Assembly (NCBI GenBank): GCA_045629285.1
Contig: JAZQQY010000035.1
Location: 186,001-250,000 of the forward strand
Direction of reading: 5' to 3'
DNA from: UBA1723 sp045629285
GTDB lineage: Bacteria > Bacteroidota > Bacteroidia > Bacteroidales > Paludibacteraceae
Length of the DNA: 64,000 nucleotides
Shown here: positions 26,497 to 34,725 of the stretch, piece by piece
Layout: the number at the start of each line of letters is the position of its first letter
Numbering within the stretch: position 1 is the first letter of the stretch
The notes under the pieces: generated by a model
Seen by the model: only the letters and a program-made list of their open reading frames with translations
What the model was told of the DNA's origin: nothing
Databases searched by the model: none
Made by a program: the position numbers and the translations under genes

Positions 26497-28221
26497 TTAG
26501 TACAAAATTTTCTTTTCATAAACGCGTTCGTTATTGCAATTATCTGTAACAACAAACTTGAATGTCTTCATTGTGTTGTCCTTTACGACATCCTCAACTG
26601 CCAAGTTACAGAATGCAGTACCAGACTTTTGGTCATACTCAAATAGCACCCATTTGCCGTCGATGTAACCTTTGTAAGATTTTAGGCCGGACATTCCGTC
26701 GCCAATCTTCATTACAATTCTGTTTGTAGAACGAAGATTCTTTGTCTGAAGCGGTCCGACGTATGGAGCCTGAACATCTTTGAAAACTGCAAATTTACCA
26801 AGTTCACGTACCTTTGCCACAGCATATCCATTTTCATACTTGCAAAGCGAAACCTTGTGAATCAAGTTTTTTTCAGTCAAAGATACAACGACATATTTAT
26901 CTTTATCTGCCAATTCATCGTTAGAAATCTTGATCGACAAATCCATAAATGTATGGACTGGAGTCAAATAGTCTCCGATATGATAAATCTGTGAATAATA
27001 TGTATTTGAAGGCAGCACCTGAAAATCAACAGGTTCGTCCTCATACAAAGCATTCTCTGGAACATAAAGTGCGACGTCGCCTTTATCAAACAATTGAGCT
27101 ACACCTGCCACCAACTTCTCTCCTGCAGGCTTAGATTCGGATGCAGGCAACTCTGTTTTTTTGCCCATCACTTTGATTGTCAACGCATCTTTGTTCCCAA
27201 AGTCATCAACTGCTTCAAAGCGCACTTCATAAAGTCGCTCCTCATTGACATTCAAGATACCATTATTTTTCAAATCATGGTGAATGTGCAACGGAGTATT
27301 CTTGTCTGGGAACATCTTCATGAAAAACTCGCCAGTTCTTTGCTGCTGACGATAATCGATGAAGCTATTCAAAGCACGGTTGTCCAACACTTTCACATTA
27401 CGTATATCAACCTTGCTATAAAGTTTACCGTCGACATACATAGTCAAAGTACGAGGAGTATGATGGAAGCCTGTCCCTGACATGAAGTCGTATGATTTCA
27501 AAGCAAATCCGATCTCACCCCAAGCATTTATCGTATTGACTCCATTCAAAACTTTCTCTCCTACGCCAGCACCACGAGTGTTATATTTGGCAGTTTTTTT
27601 ACCAGCGACACTGCTCTTATCACCCAAAGCATAGATTTTAGTGGCGTTGATCTGAGGTCGACGATTGTCTTCCAACTTCCAAACATTATTATGATCGAAC
27701 GGATTTTCCAATTCACCTTCAGGAGAACGGAACTCAAAATGCAAGTGAGGACCGCCACTTGAGCCAGTATTTCCAGACCAAGCAATCTGTTCTCCTCTCT
27801 CAACCTTTATCTCATCCTTTGCAGGGAAAATATCGACTTCAAACGACTGTAGCTTATTCTGCTCATCACGGACACGTTTTCCGATAGCATTAAGGAAACC
27901 ATTGCAATGAGCATACAAAGAGACGCGGCCATCTGGATGGGTGATTTCAACTCGTTTTCCGTAGCTACGTGGCTCTACTGTGATACGAGAGACCCAACCG
28001 CTCTCGACAGCAAAAATTTTCTTGTTTACATCACTGTTAGTACGAAAATCAAGGCCACCATGAAAATGGTTGCGTCGTAATTCCAAATAACTTCCACTCA
28101 ATGTATTAACCTCTTCAAGCGGCTGCACATAATTTCTTTGTGCAACAGACACACAAGCACATGAAGAAAGTAATATAGATAAATATGATTGTTTTAGATT
28201 CATAAATTCTTTGTTTTTCAA
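26497..28221 (-). CDS. M23-family metallopeptidase, envelope-located
   Basis: A 574-residue protein; the real start may be the Met seven codons in (28203), which begins a signal sequence with a possible lipobox (LLSSC). The N-terminal part is an M23 peptidase domain with apparently complete zinc and catalytic residues: His54 and Asp58 (HFHGGLDF), His105 (LYAHCNG), His159 and His161 (GGPHLHFEF). M23 enzymes cut peptidoglycan cross-bridges. The remaining ~400 residues are beta-rich and probably bind other envelope parts (LYEVRFEAVDDFGNKD). It is the first gene of a two-gene operon with the C69 homologue. Confidence 0.9.
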   Translation of the reverse strand: MKNKEFMNLKQSYLSILLSSCACVSVAQRNYVQPLEEVNTLSGSYLELRRNHFHGGLDFRTNSDVNKKIFAVESGWVSRITVEPRSYGKRVEITHPDGRVSLYAHCNGFLNAIGKRVRDEQNKLQSFEVDIFPAKDEIKVERGEQIAWSGNTGSSGGPHLHFEFRSPEGELENPFDHNNVWKLEDNRRPQINATKIYALGDKSSVAGKKTAKYNTRGAGVGEKVLNGVNTINAWGEIGFALKSYDFMSGTGFHHTPRTLTMYVDGKLYSKVDIRNVKVLDNRALNSFIDYRQQQRTGEFFMKMFPDKNTPLHIHHDLKNNGILNVNEERLYEVRFEAVDDFGNKDALTIKVMGKKTELPASESKPAGEKLVAGVAQLFDKGDVALYVPENALYEDEPVDFQVLPSNTYYSQIYHIGDYLTPVHTFMDLSIKISNDELADKDKYVVVSLTEKNLIHKVSLCKYENGYAVAKVRELGKFAVFKDVQAPYVGPLQTKNLRSTNRIVMKIGDGMSGLKSYKGYIDGKWVLFEYDQKSGTAFCNLAVEDVVKDNTMKTFKFVVTDNCNNERVYEKKILY

Positions 28222-28274
28222 TCATCAAAAGATTCATACCGAGACGCGCTTACACGACGTCTGTACTGTTTTAA

Positions 28275-28308
28275 ATAAAAAGAGTGCATTTCAGGCTGAA
28301 ATGCACTC
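28275..28308 (-). terminator. Terminator of rpsP
   Basis: A 12-bp perfect stem (GAGTGCATTTCA at 28282-28293 and its complement at 28297-28308) with a GGC loop, followed on the minus strand by TTTTTATTT. Confidence 0.9.
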
Positions 28309-28332
28309 ATGAATTTCTGAACAAAGGTTATA

Positions 28333-28872
28333 TTAACCCTGAGCGTCCTCAGTAACCTCAGCAGCAGCCTCTGCGTTTGCAGCAGCCTCAGCCTCCTGCT
28401 TTGCAGCAAGTAGCTCTGCCTTCTTCTTAGCAACAGCCTCAGCCTTTGCCTTGTTAACAGCCTGCTCAGCGTTTAGACGCTCCTTAGCGTTAGCTGCCTT
28501 GTCAGCAACCATCTTGTTCTTTACAGCCTCAAGCTTGCTGTTCTTAGCGTTCATCCACTCGTTGAACTTCTGATCAGCTACAGCCTCAGAGAATGCTCCC
28601 TTCTTAACACCACCTAGCAAGTGCTTCTTCATGTAAACACCCTTATCGCTCAAGATGTTTCTTGCAGTGTCAGTTGGCTCAGCTCCGTTAAGAACCCACT
28701 TCAAAGCCTGCTCAAAATTCAAATCAATAGTAGCAGGATTAGTGTTAGGATTGTATGTTCCCAACTTCTCAATAAACTTACCATCGCGTGGTGCTCTGCT
28801 ATCAGCTACGACAATGTGGTAAAACGCGTACCCCTTACGTCCGTGTCTCTGCAATCTAATTTTAGTTGCCAT
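28333..28872 (-). CDS. rpsP: 30S ribosomal protein S16
   Basis: A 30S assembly protein. Residues 1-~80 are a standard S16 (ATKIRLQRHGRKGYAFYHIV, then DGKFIEKLGTYNP). The 179-residue product carries a long C-terminal Ala/Lys/Glu tail (about 105-179), a helical extension typical of Bacteroidota S16. It has its own promoter (28904-28933) and terminator and is not in the usual rpsP-rimM-trmD-rplS arrangement. Confidence 0.95.
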   Translation of the reverse strand: MATKIRLQRHGRKGYAFYHIVVADSRAPRDGKFIEKLGTYNPNTNPATIDLNFEQALKWVLNGAEPTDTARNILSDKGVYMKKHLLGGVKKGAFSEAVADQKFNEWMNAKNSKLEAVKNKMVADKAANAKERLNAEQAVNKAKAEAVAKKKAELLAAKQEAEAAANAEAAAEVTEDAQG

Positions 28873-28903
28873 TTCTTTTGATGATTTAAAATTTTTAACG
28901 GCA

Positions 28904-28933
28904 CAAAAGTAATGTTTTTTTTCAACAATTCAA
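28904..28933 (-). promoter_or_regulatory. Promoter of rpsP
   Basis: On the minus strand TTG (complement of 28931-28933), a 19-base spacer and TACTTTTG (complement of 28904-28911) fully match the Bacteroidota consensus. Confidence 0.8.
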
Positions 28934-28943
28934 ATGTTGACAC

Positions 28944-28974
28944 AAAAAAAGCGACGGAAATTACATCCCGTCGC
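28944..28974 (-). terminator. Terminator of valS
   Basis: A 7-bp GC-rich stem (GCGACGG at 28951-28957, CCGTCGC at 28968-28974) is followed on the minus strand by seven T. The rpsP promoter begins immediately beyond it. Confidence 0.85.
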
Positions 28975-28991
28975 CATATAAATGAGTTTTA

Positions 28992-31691
28992 TTACTTCAT
29001 TTTTGCAATATTAGCCTTCAAAGCAGCAATCTTGCTCTCTGCATCAGCCTGCTTTTTGCGCTCATTAGCAACAACTTCCGGCTTAGCGTTAGCAACAAAC
29101 TTTTCATTGCTCAACTTCTTGTTGACGCTGATCAAGAATCCTTCAAGATACTTAATCTCCTCTTCCATCTTCTTGATCTCTTCCTCAACATTTACATTTC
29201 CTGCAAGAGGAATTGTAATCTCGACTGTACCTACCATGAATGTCTGGCTCGCTCCGTCGACTCCTGCAGCTGGAGTAGCTGAGATCGACTCGATGTTTGC
29301 CAACTTCTCGATGATCGAGTTGTTCTTGTCGCTGAACTCCTCACCCTTGAAGTATAGCGAGAATGCCTCACGTGGGCTGATACCCTTCTCTGCACGAATG
29401 TTTCTGACTCCGGCGATAATCTCCTTAGTCTGCTCCATTCTCTTCAAATTCTTCTCACAGAAATCCTCTGCCTTTGGAAGTAGGCTGACCATGATGCTGT
29501 CCTTAGCATCACGATTCTTAAGAGCCTGGTAAAGTTCCTCTGTGATGAATGGCATGAATGGGTGAAGAAGCTTAAGCAATGTCTCGAAGTATGACAATGT
29601 CGCATCAAGAGTAGCCTTGTCGATCGGCTGCTGGTATGCTGGCTTAACCATCTCAAGATACCAAGATGAGAACTCATCCCAGAATAGCTTGTAGACTGTC
29701 ATCAAGGCGTCTGAGATACGATACTTGTCGAAGTGATCGTTAACCTCAGCAATAGTCTGGTTCAACTTGTGACCGAACCACTTGATTGCAACCTTAGCGC
29801 TCTCTGGCTGCTCGATGCTAGCGTCTACGCTCCAACCCTGTACAAGACGGAAGGCATTCCAGATCTTGTTGTTGAAGTTACGACCCTGCTCACAAAGTGC
29901 CTCATCAAACAAAATATCGTTACCTGCTGGTGCAGAAAGCATCATACCCATACGCACACCGTCGGCACCAAACTTCTCGATCAAACCTAGCGGATCTGGT
30001 GAGTTACCAAGCGACTTAGACATCTTGCGTCCGATCTTATCACGAACGATACCTGTGAAGTATACATTCTTGAATGGCATCTTGCCTTCGTACTCGTAAC
30101 CTGCCATGATCATACGTGCTACCCAGAAGAAGATGATATCCGGACCAGTCACAAGGTCGGATGTTGGGTAGTAGTACTTAATCTCCTCATTGCCTGGCTT
30201 GTTGATACCGTCGAACAATGAGATAGGCCACAACCAAGATGAGAACCAAGTATCAAGAGCATCCTCGTCACGAACCAACTGGTCTGCAGTGATGTTCTCG
30301 AAGCCTGCGATCTTCTTAGCCTTAGCCAAAGCATCTTCTACTGTAAGAGCTACAACGAACTTCTCCTCCTCACCTTCTGCTGTCGGCAAGAAGTATGCTG
30401 GAATTCTGTGGCCCCACCACAACTGACGAGAGATACACCAATCCTGGATGTTCTCCAACCAGTTCTTATATGTCGACACATATTTAGAAGGATAGAACTT
30501 CAACTCACCGTTTACTACTGGTGGAAGTGCGATGTCTGCGAAGTGCTGCATTGAAAGGAACCACTGCTTGCAAAGACGTGGCTCAACAGCTGTATCCTGA
30601 TTACGTTCAGAATAACCAACCTTATTATCGTAATCCTCAACCTTCTCTAGCAAACCTGCATTTCCTAGGTCGACAGCTATCTGCTTGCGGACAACGAATC
30701 TGTCCTGACCAACGTACATGCCAGCAGCCTCAGAGATAGTAGCGTCTGGATTGAAAATATCGATTGTCTCTAGATTGTGAGTCTTACCAAGAGCGTAGTC
30801 GTTAACATCGTGAGCAGGAGTAACTTTCAAACATCCTGTACCAAATTCAACATCTACGTAACGGTCTTCGATAACAGGGATAACTCTGTTGACCAACGGA
30901 ACGATAACCTTGTGTCCCTTCAACCACTGATTCTTTGGATCCTTTGGATTGATACACATAGCTGTATCACCCATGATTGTCTCCGGACGAGTTGTAGCAA
31001 CTACAGCGTAGTAACCCTTCTCATCCTTGTGTAGGATTTCGCCCTCTTCTCCTGTTGGCTTAACAGCTGCGCTATCCTGCACATAGTATTTTAGGTAGTA
31101 TAGTTTGCTCTTCTCCTCACGGTAGATAACCTCCTCTGTCGAAAGCACTGTCTGAGCCTTTGGATCCCAGTTTACCATGCGAAGGCCACGGTAGATCAAG
31201 CCCTTGTCGTACAAATCGACAAAAACCTTAAGCACCGACTCCGAACGAGTCTCATCCATTGTGAACGCAGTACGGTTCCAGTCGCAAGATGCACCAAGTT
31301 TCTTCAACTGCTCAAGGATGATACCACCGTGCTTTCTTGTCCAGTCCCAAGCGTGACCAAGGAACTGCTCACGAGTAAGATCCTTCTTCTTGATACCCTC
31401 GCTAGCAAGTTTGTTTACAACCTTAGCCTCTGTAGCGATAGAAGCGTGGTCAGTACCAGGCACCCAAAGGGCATTCTTACCCATCATTCTTGCACGGCGC
31501 ACAAGGATATCCTGGATAGTATTGTTAAGCATGTGGCCCATGTGAAGCACACCAGTCACATTAGGTGGCGGAATAACGATTGTATAAGGTTCTCTTCCGT
31601 CTGGCTTGCTGCTGAAGAAGCCGTTCTCCATCCAATACTGATACCACTTCTGTTCTACATCAGCGGGATTATATTTGCTTGCTAATTCCAT
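28992..31691 (-). CDS. valS: Valyl-tRNA synthetase
   Basis: Charges tRNA-Val. The 899-residue class I synthetase has the HIGH-type motif HMGH (residues 50-53, in NVTGVLHMGHM), the editing CP1 domain with VVATTRPETIMGDTA, the KMSKS motif at about residue 554 (IGRKMSKSLGN) and a C-terminal coiled-coil arm (about 835-899). Length and motifs are normal. It is transcribed from its own promoter. Confidence 0.97.
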   Translation of the reverse strand: MELASKYNPADVEQKWYQYWMENGFFSSKPDGREPYTIVIPPPNVTGVLHMGHMLNNTIQDILVRRARMMGKNALWVPGTDHASIATEAKVVNKLASEGIKKKDLTREQFLGHAWDWTRKHGGIILEQLKKLGASCDWNRTAFTMDETRSESVLKVFVDLYDKGLIYRGLRMVNWDPKAQTVLSTEEVIYREEKSKLYYLKYYVQDSAAVKPTGEEGEILHKDEKGYYAVVATTRPETIMGDTAMCINPKDPKNQWLKGHKVIVPLVNRVIPVIEDRYVDVEFGTGCLKVTPAHDVNDYALGKTHNLETIDIFNPDATISEAAGMYVGQDRFVVRKQIAVDLGNAGLLEKVEDYDNKVGYSERNQDTAVEPRLCKQWFLSMQHFADIALPPVVNGELKFYPSKYVSTYKNWLENIQDWCISRQLWWGHRIPAYFLPTAEGEEEKFVVALTVEDALAKAKKIAGFENITADQLVRDEDALDTWFSSWLWPISLFDGINKPGNEEIKYYYPTSDLVTGPDIIFFWVARMIMAGYEYEGKMPFKNVYFTGIVRDKIGRKMSKSLGNSPDPLGLIEKFGADGVRMGMMLSAPAGNDILFDEALCEQGRNFNNKIWNAFRLVQGWSVDASIEQPESAKVAIKWFGHKLNQTIAEVNDHFDKYRISDALMTVYKLFWDEFSSWYLEMVKPAYQQPIDKATLDATLSYFETLLKLLHPFMPFITEELYQALKNRDAKDSIMVSLLPKAEDFCEKNLKRMEQTKEIIAGVRNIRAEKGISPREAFSLYFKGEEFSDKNNSIIEKLANIESISATPAAGVDGASQTFMVGTVEITIPLAGNVNVEEEIKKMEEEIKYLEGFLISVNKKLSNEKFVANAKPEVVANERKKQADAESKIAALKANIAKMK

Positions 31692-31721
31692 ATATGCAAT
31701 ATTATTCTAAAATACGGGGTG

Positions 31722-31751
31722 CAAAATTAAAAAAAGTGATTGAGAAAACAA
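31722..31751 (-). promoter_or_regulatory. Promoter of valS
   Basis: Minus-strand TTG (complement of 31749-31751), a 19-base spacer and TAATTTTG (complement of 31722-31729), about 30 bases from the start codon. No T-box-like leader is present. Confidence 0.75.
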
Positions 31752-31821
31752 AATCAATTCACAATTCGTAGTTGATATTAACGGCCACAGCAGCCCAAAT
31801 TTCTTTATATTGAAATTTGTT

Positions 31822-33075
31822 TTATAAAATCCATTTCCAAATAGGGACTACCTCTATTTCATATCCATTGACAAAAATACTTTTTTCCTCCTCGTAAGTC
31901 ACTATTATCAAATTTTTATATGGAAATCTTTTGGCTAACGCAATTAGAGATCGCGTCTCACGCTTAAAGGTTTCACTGTCGTCATCTCCAAGCGTATGAC
32001 ATACCTGAATCGCCACTTCCTTTTCTGGAACAACAAAATCAACCTCAACATTAAAATTATAAAAATAGACTCTGTCATCTATTCCATAACGTTTAAGAAG
32101 CGTAATTGCCACCAAATTTTCAAGTTGAGCTGTCAGACAGTCTAATGTCAGCAGGTTTATGATTCCATTGTCAACGAAATAATATTTCTGATTTGTCTCC
32201 CTCTCCGTAAAATTGTCGGCAAAATTCTTCATGGGAAGTATCAGGAATGAATCCATCGCATATTCCGCATAGTTGATCACGGTATTCTTCGACACTTTGG
32301 TTCCTACTGAATTGATTATGTTTGCAAGTCGGGTAAGTGCAATCGGTTGCATCACACTCTCAGCCAACTTCATAAACATCAATCGCAATGCTGTAGTATT
32401 TTCCACTTTATTTCTCATTGCGACGTCGCCAAGAAATATCTTTTGATATAGAGACAACAAATAATCTTTTTTCTCAGGATATTCTGCACATTCCGGGAAA
32501 CCACCATTTCGCACGTACTCATCCAACATTTTGTATCGTTTCTCTTCTTCAAAATAAATGTCGTCGGAATCAATCCCGTTTGCATTCAAATATTCCTCCC
32601 ATCCATAGGGGAACACATTCTTCACAATGTACCTTCCTCCAAGTGTAGTGGCGACGTCAGAACTAAGCATTTTTGCATTTGATCCAGTTATATATACCAT
32701 ATATTTATGGTCGGCCAAACGTCTTGCAAACTTATCCCAGCCATCAATATTCTGCACCTCATCCAAAAACAATATTGGCTCACGACCACCCATCTCTTTA
32801 TGAACAGTCAGGATAGTCTCAAAATCGTGAACGTCAAAACCATACAGACGATCTTCCTCAAAATTAATATAGAGCATATCATCCCAAGTTTTTCCTTGGG
32901 CTAAAAGATCCTGCATTTTCTGAAACATAAGGAAAGACTTACCTGCACGTCTAACTCCAACAAAGACATAGCGAAAATCATCTTTAAGAGCAATGTCTCT
33001 TCTGATAATTTTCATATTGACAACCATTCTACGATTGTCGAGCAATATCTCTTTTAATGTTTTCTTGTCTATCAT
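31822..33075 (-). CDS. AAA ATPase with C-terminal DUF4143-type domain
   Basis: A 417-residue protein starting at MIDKK (33075); a longer frame back to 33126 would overlap the promoter. The N-terminal AAA domain has Walker A GVRRAGKS (40-47), Walker B ILFLDE (101-106) and a sensor-like ITGSNAK. A winged-helix part and a nuclease-fold-like C-terminal DUF4143 segment (YFVDNGIINLL, then VEVDFVV and VAIQVCHTLGDDD) follow. Such ATPases are numerous in Bacteroidales and of unknown function; some resemble ATPases of mobile or defence loci. Monocistronic, with an inverted repeat over its promoter. Confidence 0.85.
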   Translation of the reverse strand: MIDKKTLKEILLDNRRMVVNMKIIRRDIALKDDFRYVFVGVRRAGKSFLMFQKMQDLLAQGKTWDDMLYINFEEDRLYGFDVHDFETILTVHKEMGGREPILFLDEVQNIDGWDKFARRLADHKYMVYITGSNAKMLSSDVATTLGGRYIVKNVFPYGWEEYLNANGIDSDDIYFEEEKRYKMLDEYVRNGGFPECAEYPEKKDYLLSLYQKIFLGDVAMRNKVENTTALRLMFMKLAESVMQPIALTRLANIINSVGTKVSKNTVINYAEYAMDSFLILPMKNFADNFTERETNQKYYFVDNGIINLLTLDCLTAQLENLVAITLLKRYGIDDRVYFYNFNVEVDFVVPEKEVAIQVCHTLGDDDSETFKRETRSLIALAKRFPYKNLIIVTYEEEKSIFVNGYEIEVVPIWKWIL

Positions 33076-33095
33076 ACAAAACAATAATTTGCAGA

Positions 33096-33126
33096 CAAAA
33101 ATACCCAAATTTTGGCTAATAATCAA
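33096..33126 (-). promoter_or_regulatory. Promoter of the AAA ATPase gene
   Basis: Minus-strand TATTTTTG (complement of 33096-33103) with a TTG 20 bases upstream (complement of 33124-33126). It overlaps one arm of the 13-bp inverted repeat described next. Confidence 0.6.
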
Positions 33127-33174
33127 GCCAAAATAACGAATATATAAATTTAGGTCAATAGATTAGCCAAAATT
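33108..33174. promoter_or_regulatory. 13-bp inverted repeat over the ATPase promoter
   Basis: AATTTTGGCTAAT (33108-33120) is repeated exactly in reverse complement at 33162-33174. A third partial copy, AGCCAAAAT, lies at 33126-33134. Three related half-sites around the -33/-7 region suggest repressor binding, possibly autoregulation. Confidence 0.45.
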
Positions 33175-33185
33175 CAAACATATTA

Positions 33186-33207
33186 AGACGGGGCATGCCC
33201 CATCTCT
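33186..33207. repeat. REP-like palindrome
   Basis: GGGGCATGCCCC (33190-33201) within AGAC...TCTCT flanks. It is related in layout to the palindromes at 3780-3801 and 47053-47068. Confidence 0.45.
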
Positions 33208-33217
33208 ACAAGTGGGG

Positions 33218-33469
33218 TTAGATCTTCCCGTCTGTCTTTTGCACCATGACAGCGTCATCGATACCCACTGATTCAATCACATAACAATCCATTGGAAAAT
33301 CGGAGAATTGATCTCGCATTTCTTCTGTTTTATCTATAGTAGAACAATCAGGATCTTCGTCTATTCCACATAATTCTATGCTACCCACAGATATCGAACC
33401 GAATTTTTGGACATATTCCGCAAAATCATCTGCGAACTCAACCACTAAAGCCTCTTCCGCTTGTTCATT
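33218..33469 (-). pseudogene. Truncated SUKH (SMI1/KNR4-like) immunity-type remnant
   Basis: The open frame encodes AEEALVVEFADDFAEYVQKF, followed by GSISVGSIEL and, near the end, CYVIESVGIDDAVMVQ. This pattern is that of SUKH-fold proteins, many of which are immunity proteins to contact-dependent toxins. No ATG is present: the only standard start is GTG at 33445, in the middle of the first helix. The frame opens inside an AATTATA repeat array and ends just as the terminal strand should continue (DGKI, stop). It is probably a remnant cut at both ends. The family call is from pattern recognition only. Confidence 0.6.
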
Positions 33470-33517
33470 ATAAATTATAAATTATAAATTATGAATCATG
33501 AATTATGCATTATGTAT
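33466..33517. repeat. Short tandem A/T repeat array (AATTATA/AATTATG units)
   Basis: Repeated ATAAATT units followed by ATGAATC, ATGAATT and ATGCATT variants. A related CATAATGCATAAT stretch lies at 43018-43036 after lysA. It directly abuts the SUKH remnant. Confidence 0.6.
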
Positions 33518-33528
33518 TTATCTTCTCT

Positions 33529-33747
33529 TCACGGTACTGGATCATAGCCGCTGCCTCCACCTGGACGGCATCTGCAGATTCTCTTTATTGCCAGCCAACT
33601 GCCTTTAAGAATTCCGTATTTCATTACTGCGTCAACGGCATACTGAGAGCATGTCGGCGTGAATCGGCAAACAGGAGGAAAAAGCGGCGATATGCAACGT
33701 TTGTAGAAAAAAACAGGTATAAGGAATATTCGTCTTAGCCAGATCAT
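33529..33747 (-). CDS. yidD: Membrane protein insertion efficiency factor
   Basis: A 72-residue YidD with the family pattern KRCISPLFPPVCRFTPTCSQ and YAVDAVMKYGILKGS, then CRCRPGGGSGYDPVP. The Cys residues and the amphipathic start are present. YidD assists YidC-dependent insertion at the inner membrane. The ATG at 33747, starting MIWLRR, is preferred: it lies 4 bases after the rnpA stop codon. The rnpA-yidD order is the standard one. Confidence 0.93.
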   Translation of the reverse strand: MIWLRRIFLIPVFFYKRCISPLFPPVCRFTPTCSQYAVDAVMKYGILKGSWLAIKRICRCRPGGGSGYDPVP

Positions 33748-33751
33748 AACG

Positions 33752-34147
33752 TCATTTTTCTGCCACAATAGCATTCAACTTTGTCATCGCAAGCTTCATT
33801 TTCTTATCAAAGAAAGCGTATGGCTCGATCTTCTGATCCACATACACGAAGGCGATATGCATACCTATATTCTTCTCTTCCAATGCCGACACCAACGGAT
33901 GTTTGTTGACTCGGTACGATTCACGCATCAATCTGCGCAACTCGACTCTCTGGTATGCTCTCTTGAATCGTTTCTTCTGGGCGATGACGACGATTTTGGC
34001 AGGAGCACCGTCTTTCTCAACGAATCTGTATGTGATTCGGAATGGAAAACACACGAACGATTTGCCGTCTGCGAATAGCGCATCCAGATCATTTTTTAGA
34101 CAAAGGTGTTCTGCCTTACGGAATGTGTTGCGGTTGTTGTTTTCCAT
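33752..34147 (-). CDS. rnpA: Ribonuclease P protein component
   Basis: The protein subunit that helps RNase P RNA mature tRNA 5' ends. The 131-residue product has the central basic signature (KKRFKRAYQRVELRRLMRES, the RNR-type motif) and the expected small alpha/beta length. It is immediately followed by yidD. The usual rpmH neighbour is absent in this window. Confidence 0.93.
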   Translation of the reverse strand: MENNNRNTFRKAEHLCLKNDLDALFADGKSFVCFPFRITYRFVEKDGAPAKIVVIAQKKRFKRAYQRVELRRLMRESYRVNKHPLVSALEEKNIGMHIAFVYVDQKIEPYAFFDKKMKLAMTKLNAIVAEK

Positions 34148-34183
34148 TATATGTGAATTTATCAGACTTATTTTTGTATTTAA

Positions 34184-34215
34184 CAGGTTTCAAGTTTCAG
34201 GTTTCAAGTTTCAAG
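34184..34215. repeat. GTTTCA-unit array, left flank of the four-helix gene
   Basis: Four 8-base units of the form GTTTCAAG or GTTTCAGG in tandem. Inverted copies lie on the other side of the gene at 34661-34675. A similar array occurs at 45939-45968. Confidence 0.7.
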
Positions 34216-34264
34216 TGTTATTTTTCAACTCTAGTTATAAACTTGATCGTGAAATCTAAACCAA

Positions 34265-34657
34265 TTAATCTTTGTACTTAACACCACTTACTCCATTTGT
34301 GTTCAAGCTTTTAATAAATGCAGCAATACTTTTATTAAGTGCAATGCAGTCATTATAAAGTTTCGTAGAAGTTTCTACATCTATAAAACCTACGTCATAG
34401 GCTCTAATAACTTGAGAACGAACCTCTCCACATGAACCCTTTGCTATATAAAGAAAATTTTTGAACTCTTTGTTTCCATCTCTTTCAAATCCTTCAGCTA
34501 TATTGTCCATAACACTTCCTGCTGCCGCACGAATTTGTTGGACAAAACGAGAATCAGATTTCCAGGGTTCCTTGCTAGTCTCATCATAAATTTCCTTACT
34601 AAGATCACGAGCCTTTTGGAAAATCACTAAATCCTCAAATTTTTCTACCTTAGCCAT
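34265..34657 (-). CDS. Four-helix-bundle protein (S23/Avd-like)
   Basis: A 130-residue protein with the family pattern FEDLVIFQKARDLSKEIYD, then QIRAAAGSVMDNIAEGF and NFLYIAKGSCGEVRSQV. The family was named for ORFs in 23S rRNA intervening sequences and includes Avd of diversity-generating retroelements. Here there is no rRNA and no reverse transcriptase nearby, so the role is unknown. It sits between rnpA and hemD, bracketed by inverted GTTTCA-unit repeats, as a self-contained insertion would be. Confidence 0.88.
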   Translation of the reverse strand: MAKVEKFEDLVIFQKARDLSKEIYDETSKEPWKSDSRFVQQIRAAAGSVMDNIAEGFERDGNKEFKNFLYIAKGSCGEVRSQVIRAYDVGFIDVETSTKLYNDCIALNKSIAAFIKSLNTNGVSGVKYKD

Positions 34658-34660
34658 ACA

Positions 34661-34675
34661 CCTGAAACCTGAAAC
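34661..34675. repeat. Inverted GTTTCA-unit copies, right flank of the four-helix gene
   Basis: CCTGAAACCTGAAAC, the reverse complement of two GTTTCAGG-type units seen at 34184-34215. Confidence 0.65.
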
Positions 34676-34703
34676 AAAAAAGCCATACTTGGCAGTACGG
34701 CTT
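34676..34703 (-). terminator. Terminator of hemD
   Basis: Minus-strand AAGCCGTAC pairs with GTATGGCTT (one G-T pair) and is followed by six T. It directly abuts the GTTTCA repeat at 34661-34675. Confidence 0.8.
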
Positions 34704-34725
34704 ATACTAATTGTCGAAGTTTCGA

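Noticed and set aside
28912..29532. A 206-codon plus-strand frame opposite the end of valS
   Set aside because: It is antisense to the conserved C-terminal region of valyl-tRNA synthetase. The hydrophobic, Ser/Leu-rich product is typical of a shadow frame.
33466..33517. Short tandem repeat array that might be a CRISPR
   Set aside because: The 7-8 base units are contiguous and have no spacers. No cas gene is in the window.
34265..34657. Four-helix-bundle (Avd-like) gene as evidence for a diversity-generating retroelement
   Set aside because: No reverse transcriptase, template repeat or variable repeat is near; the family also includes rRNA intervening-sequence proteins.
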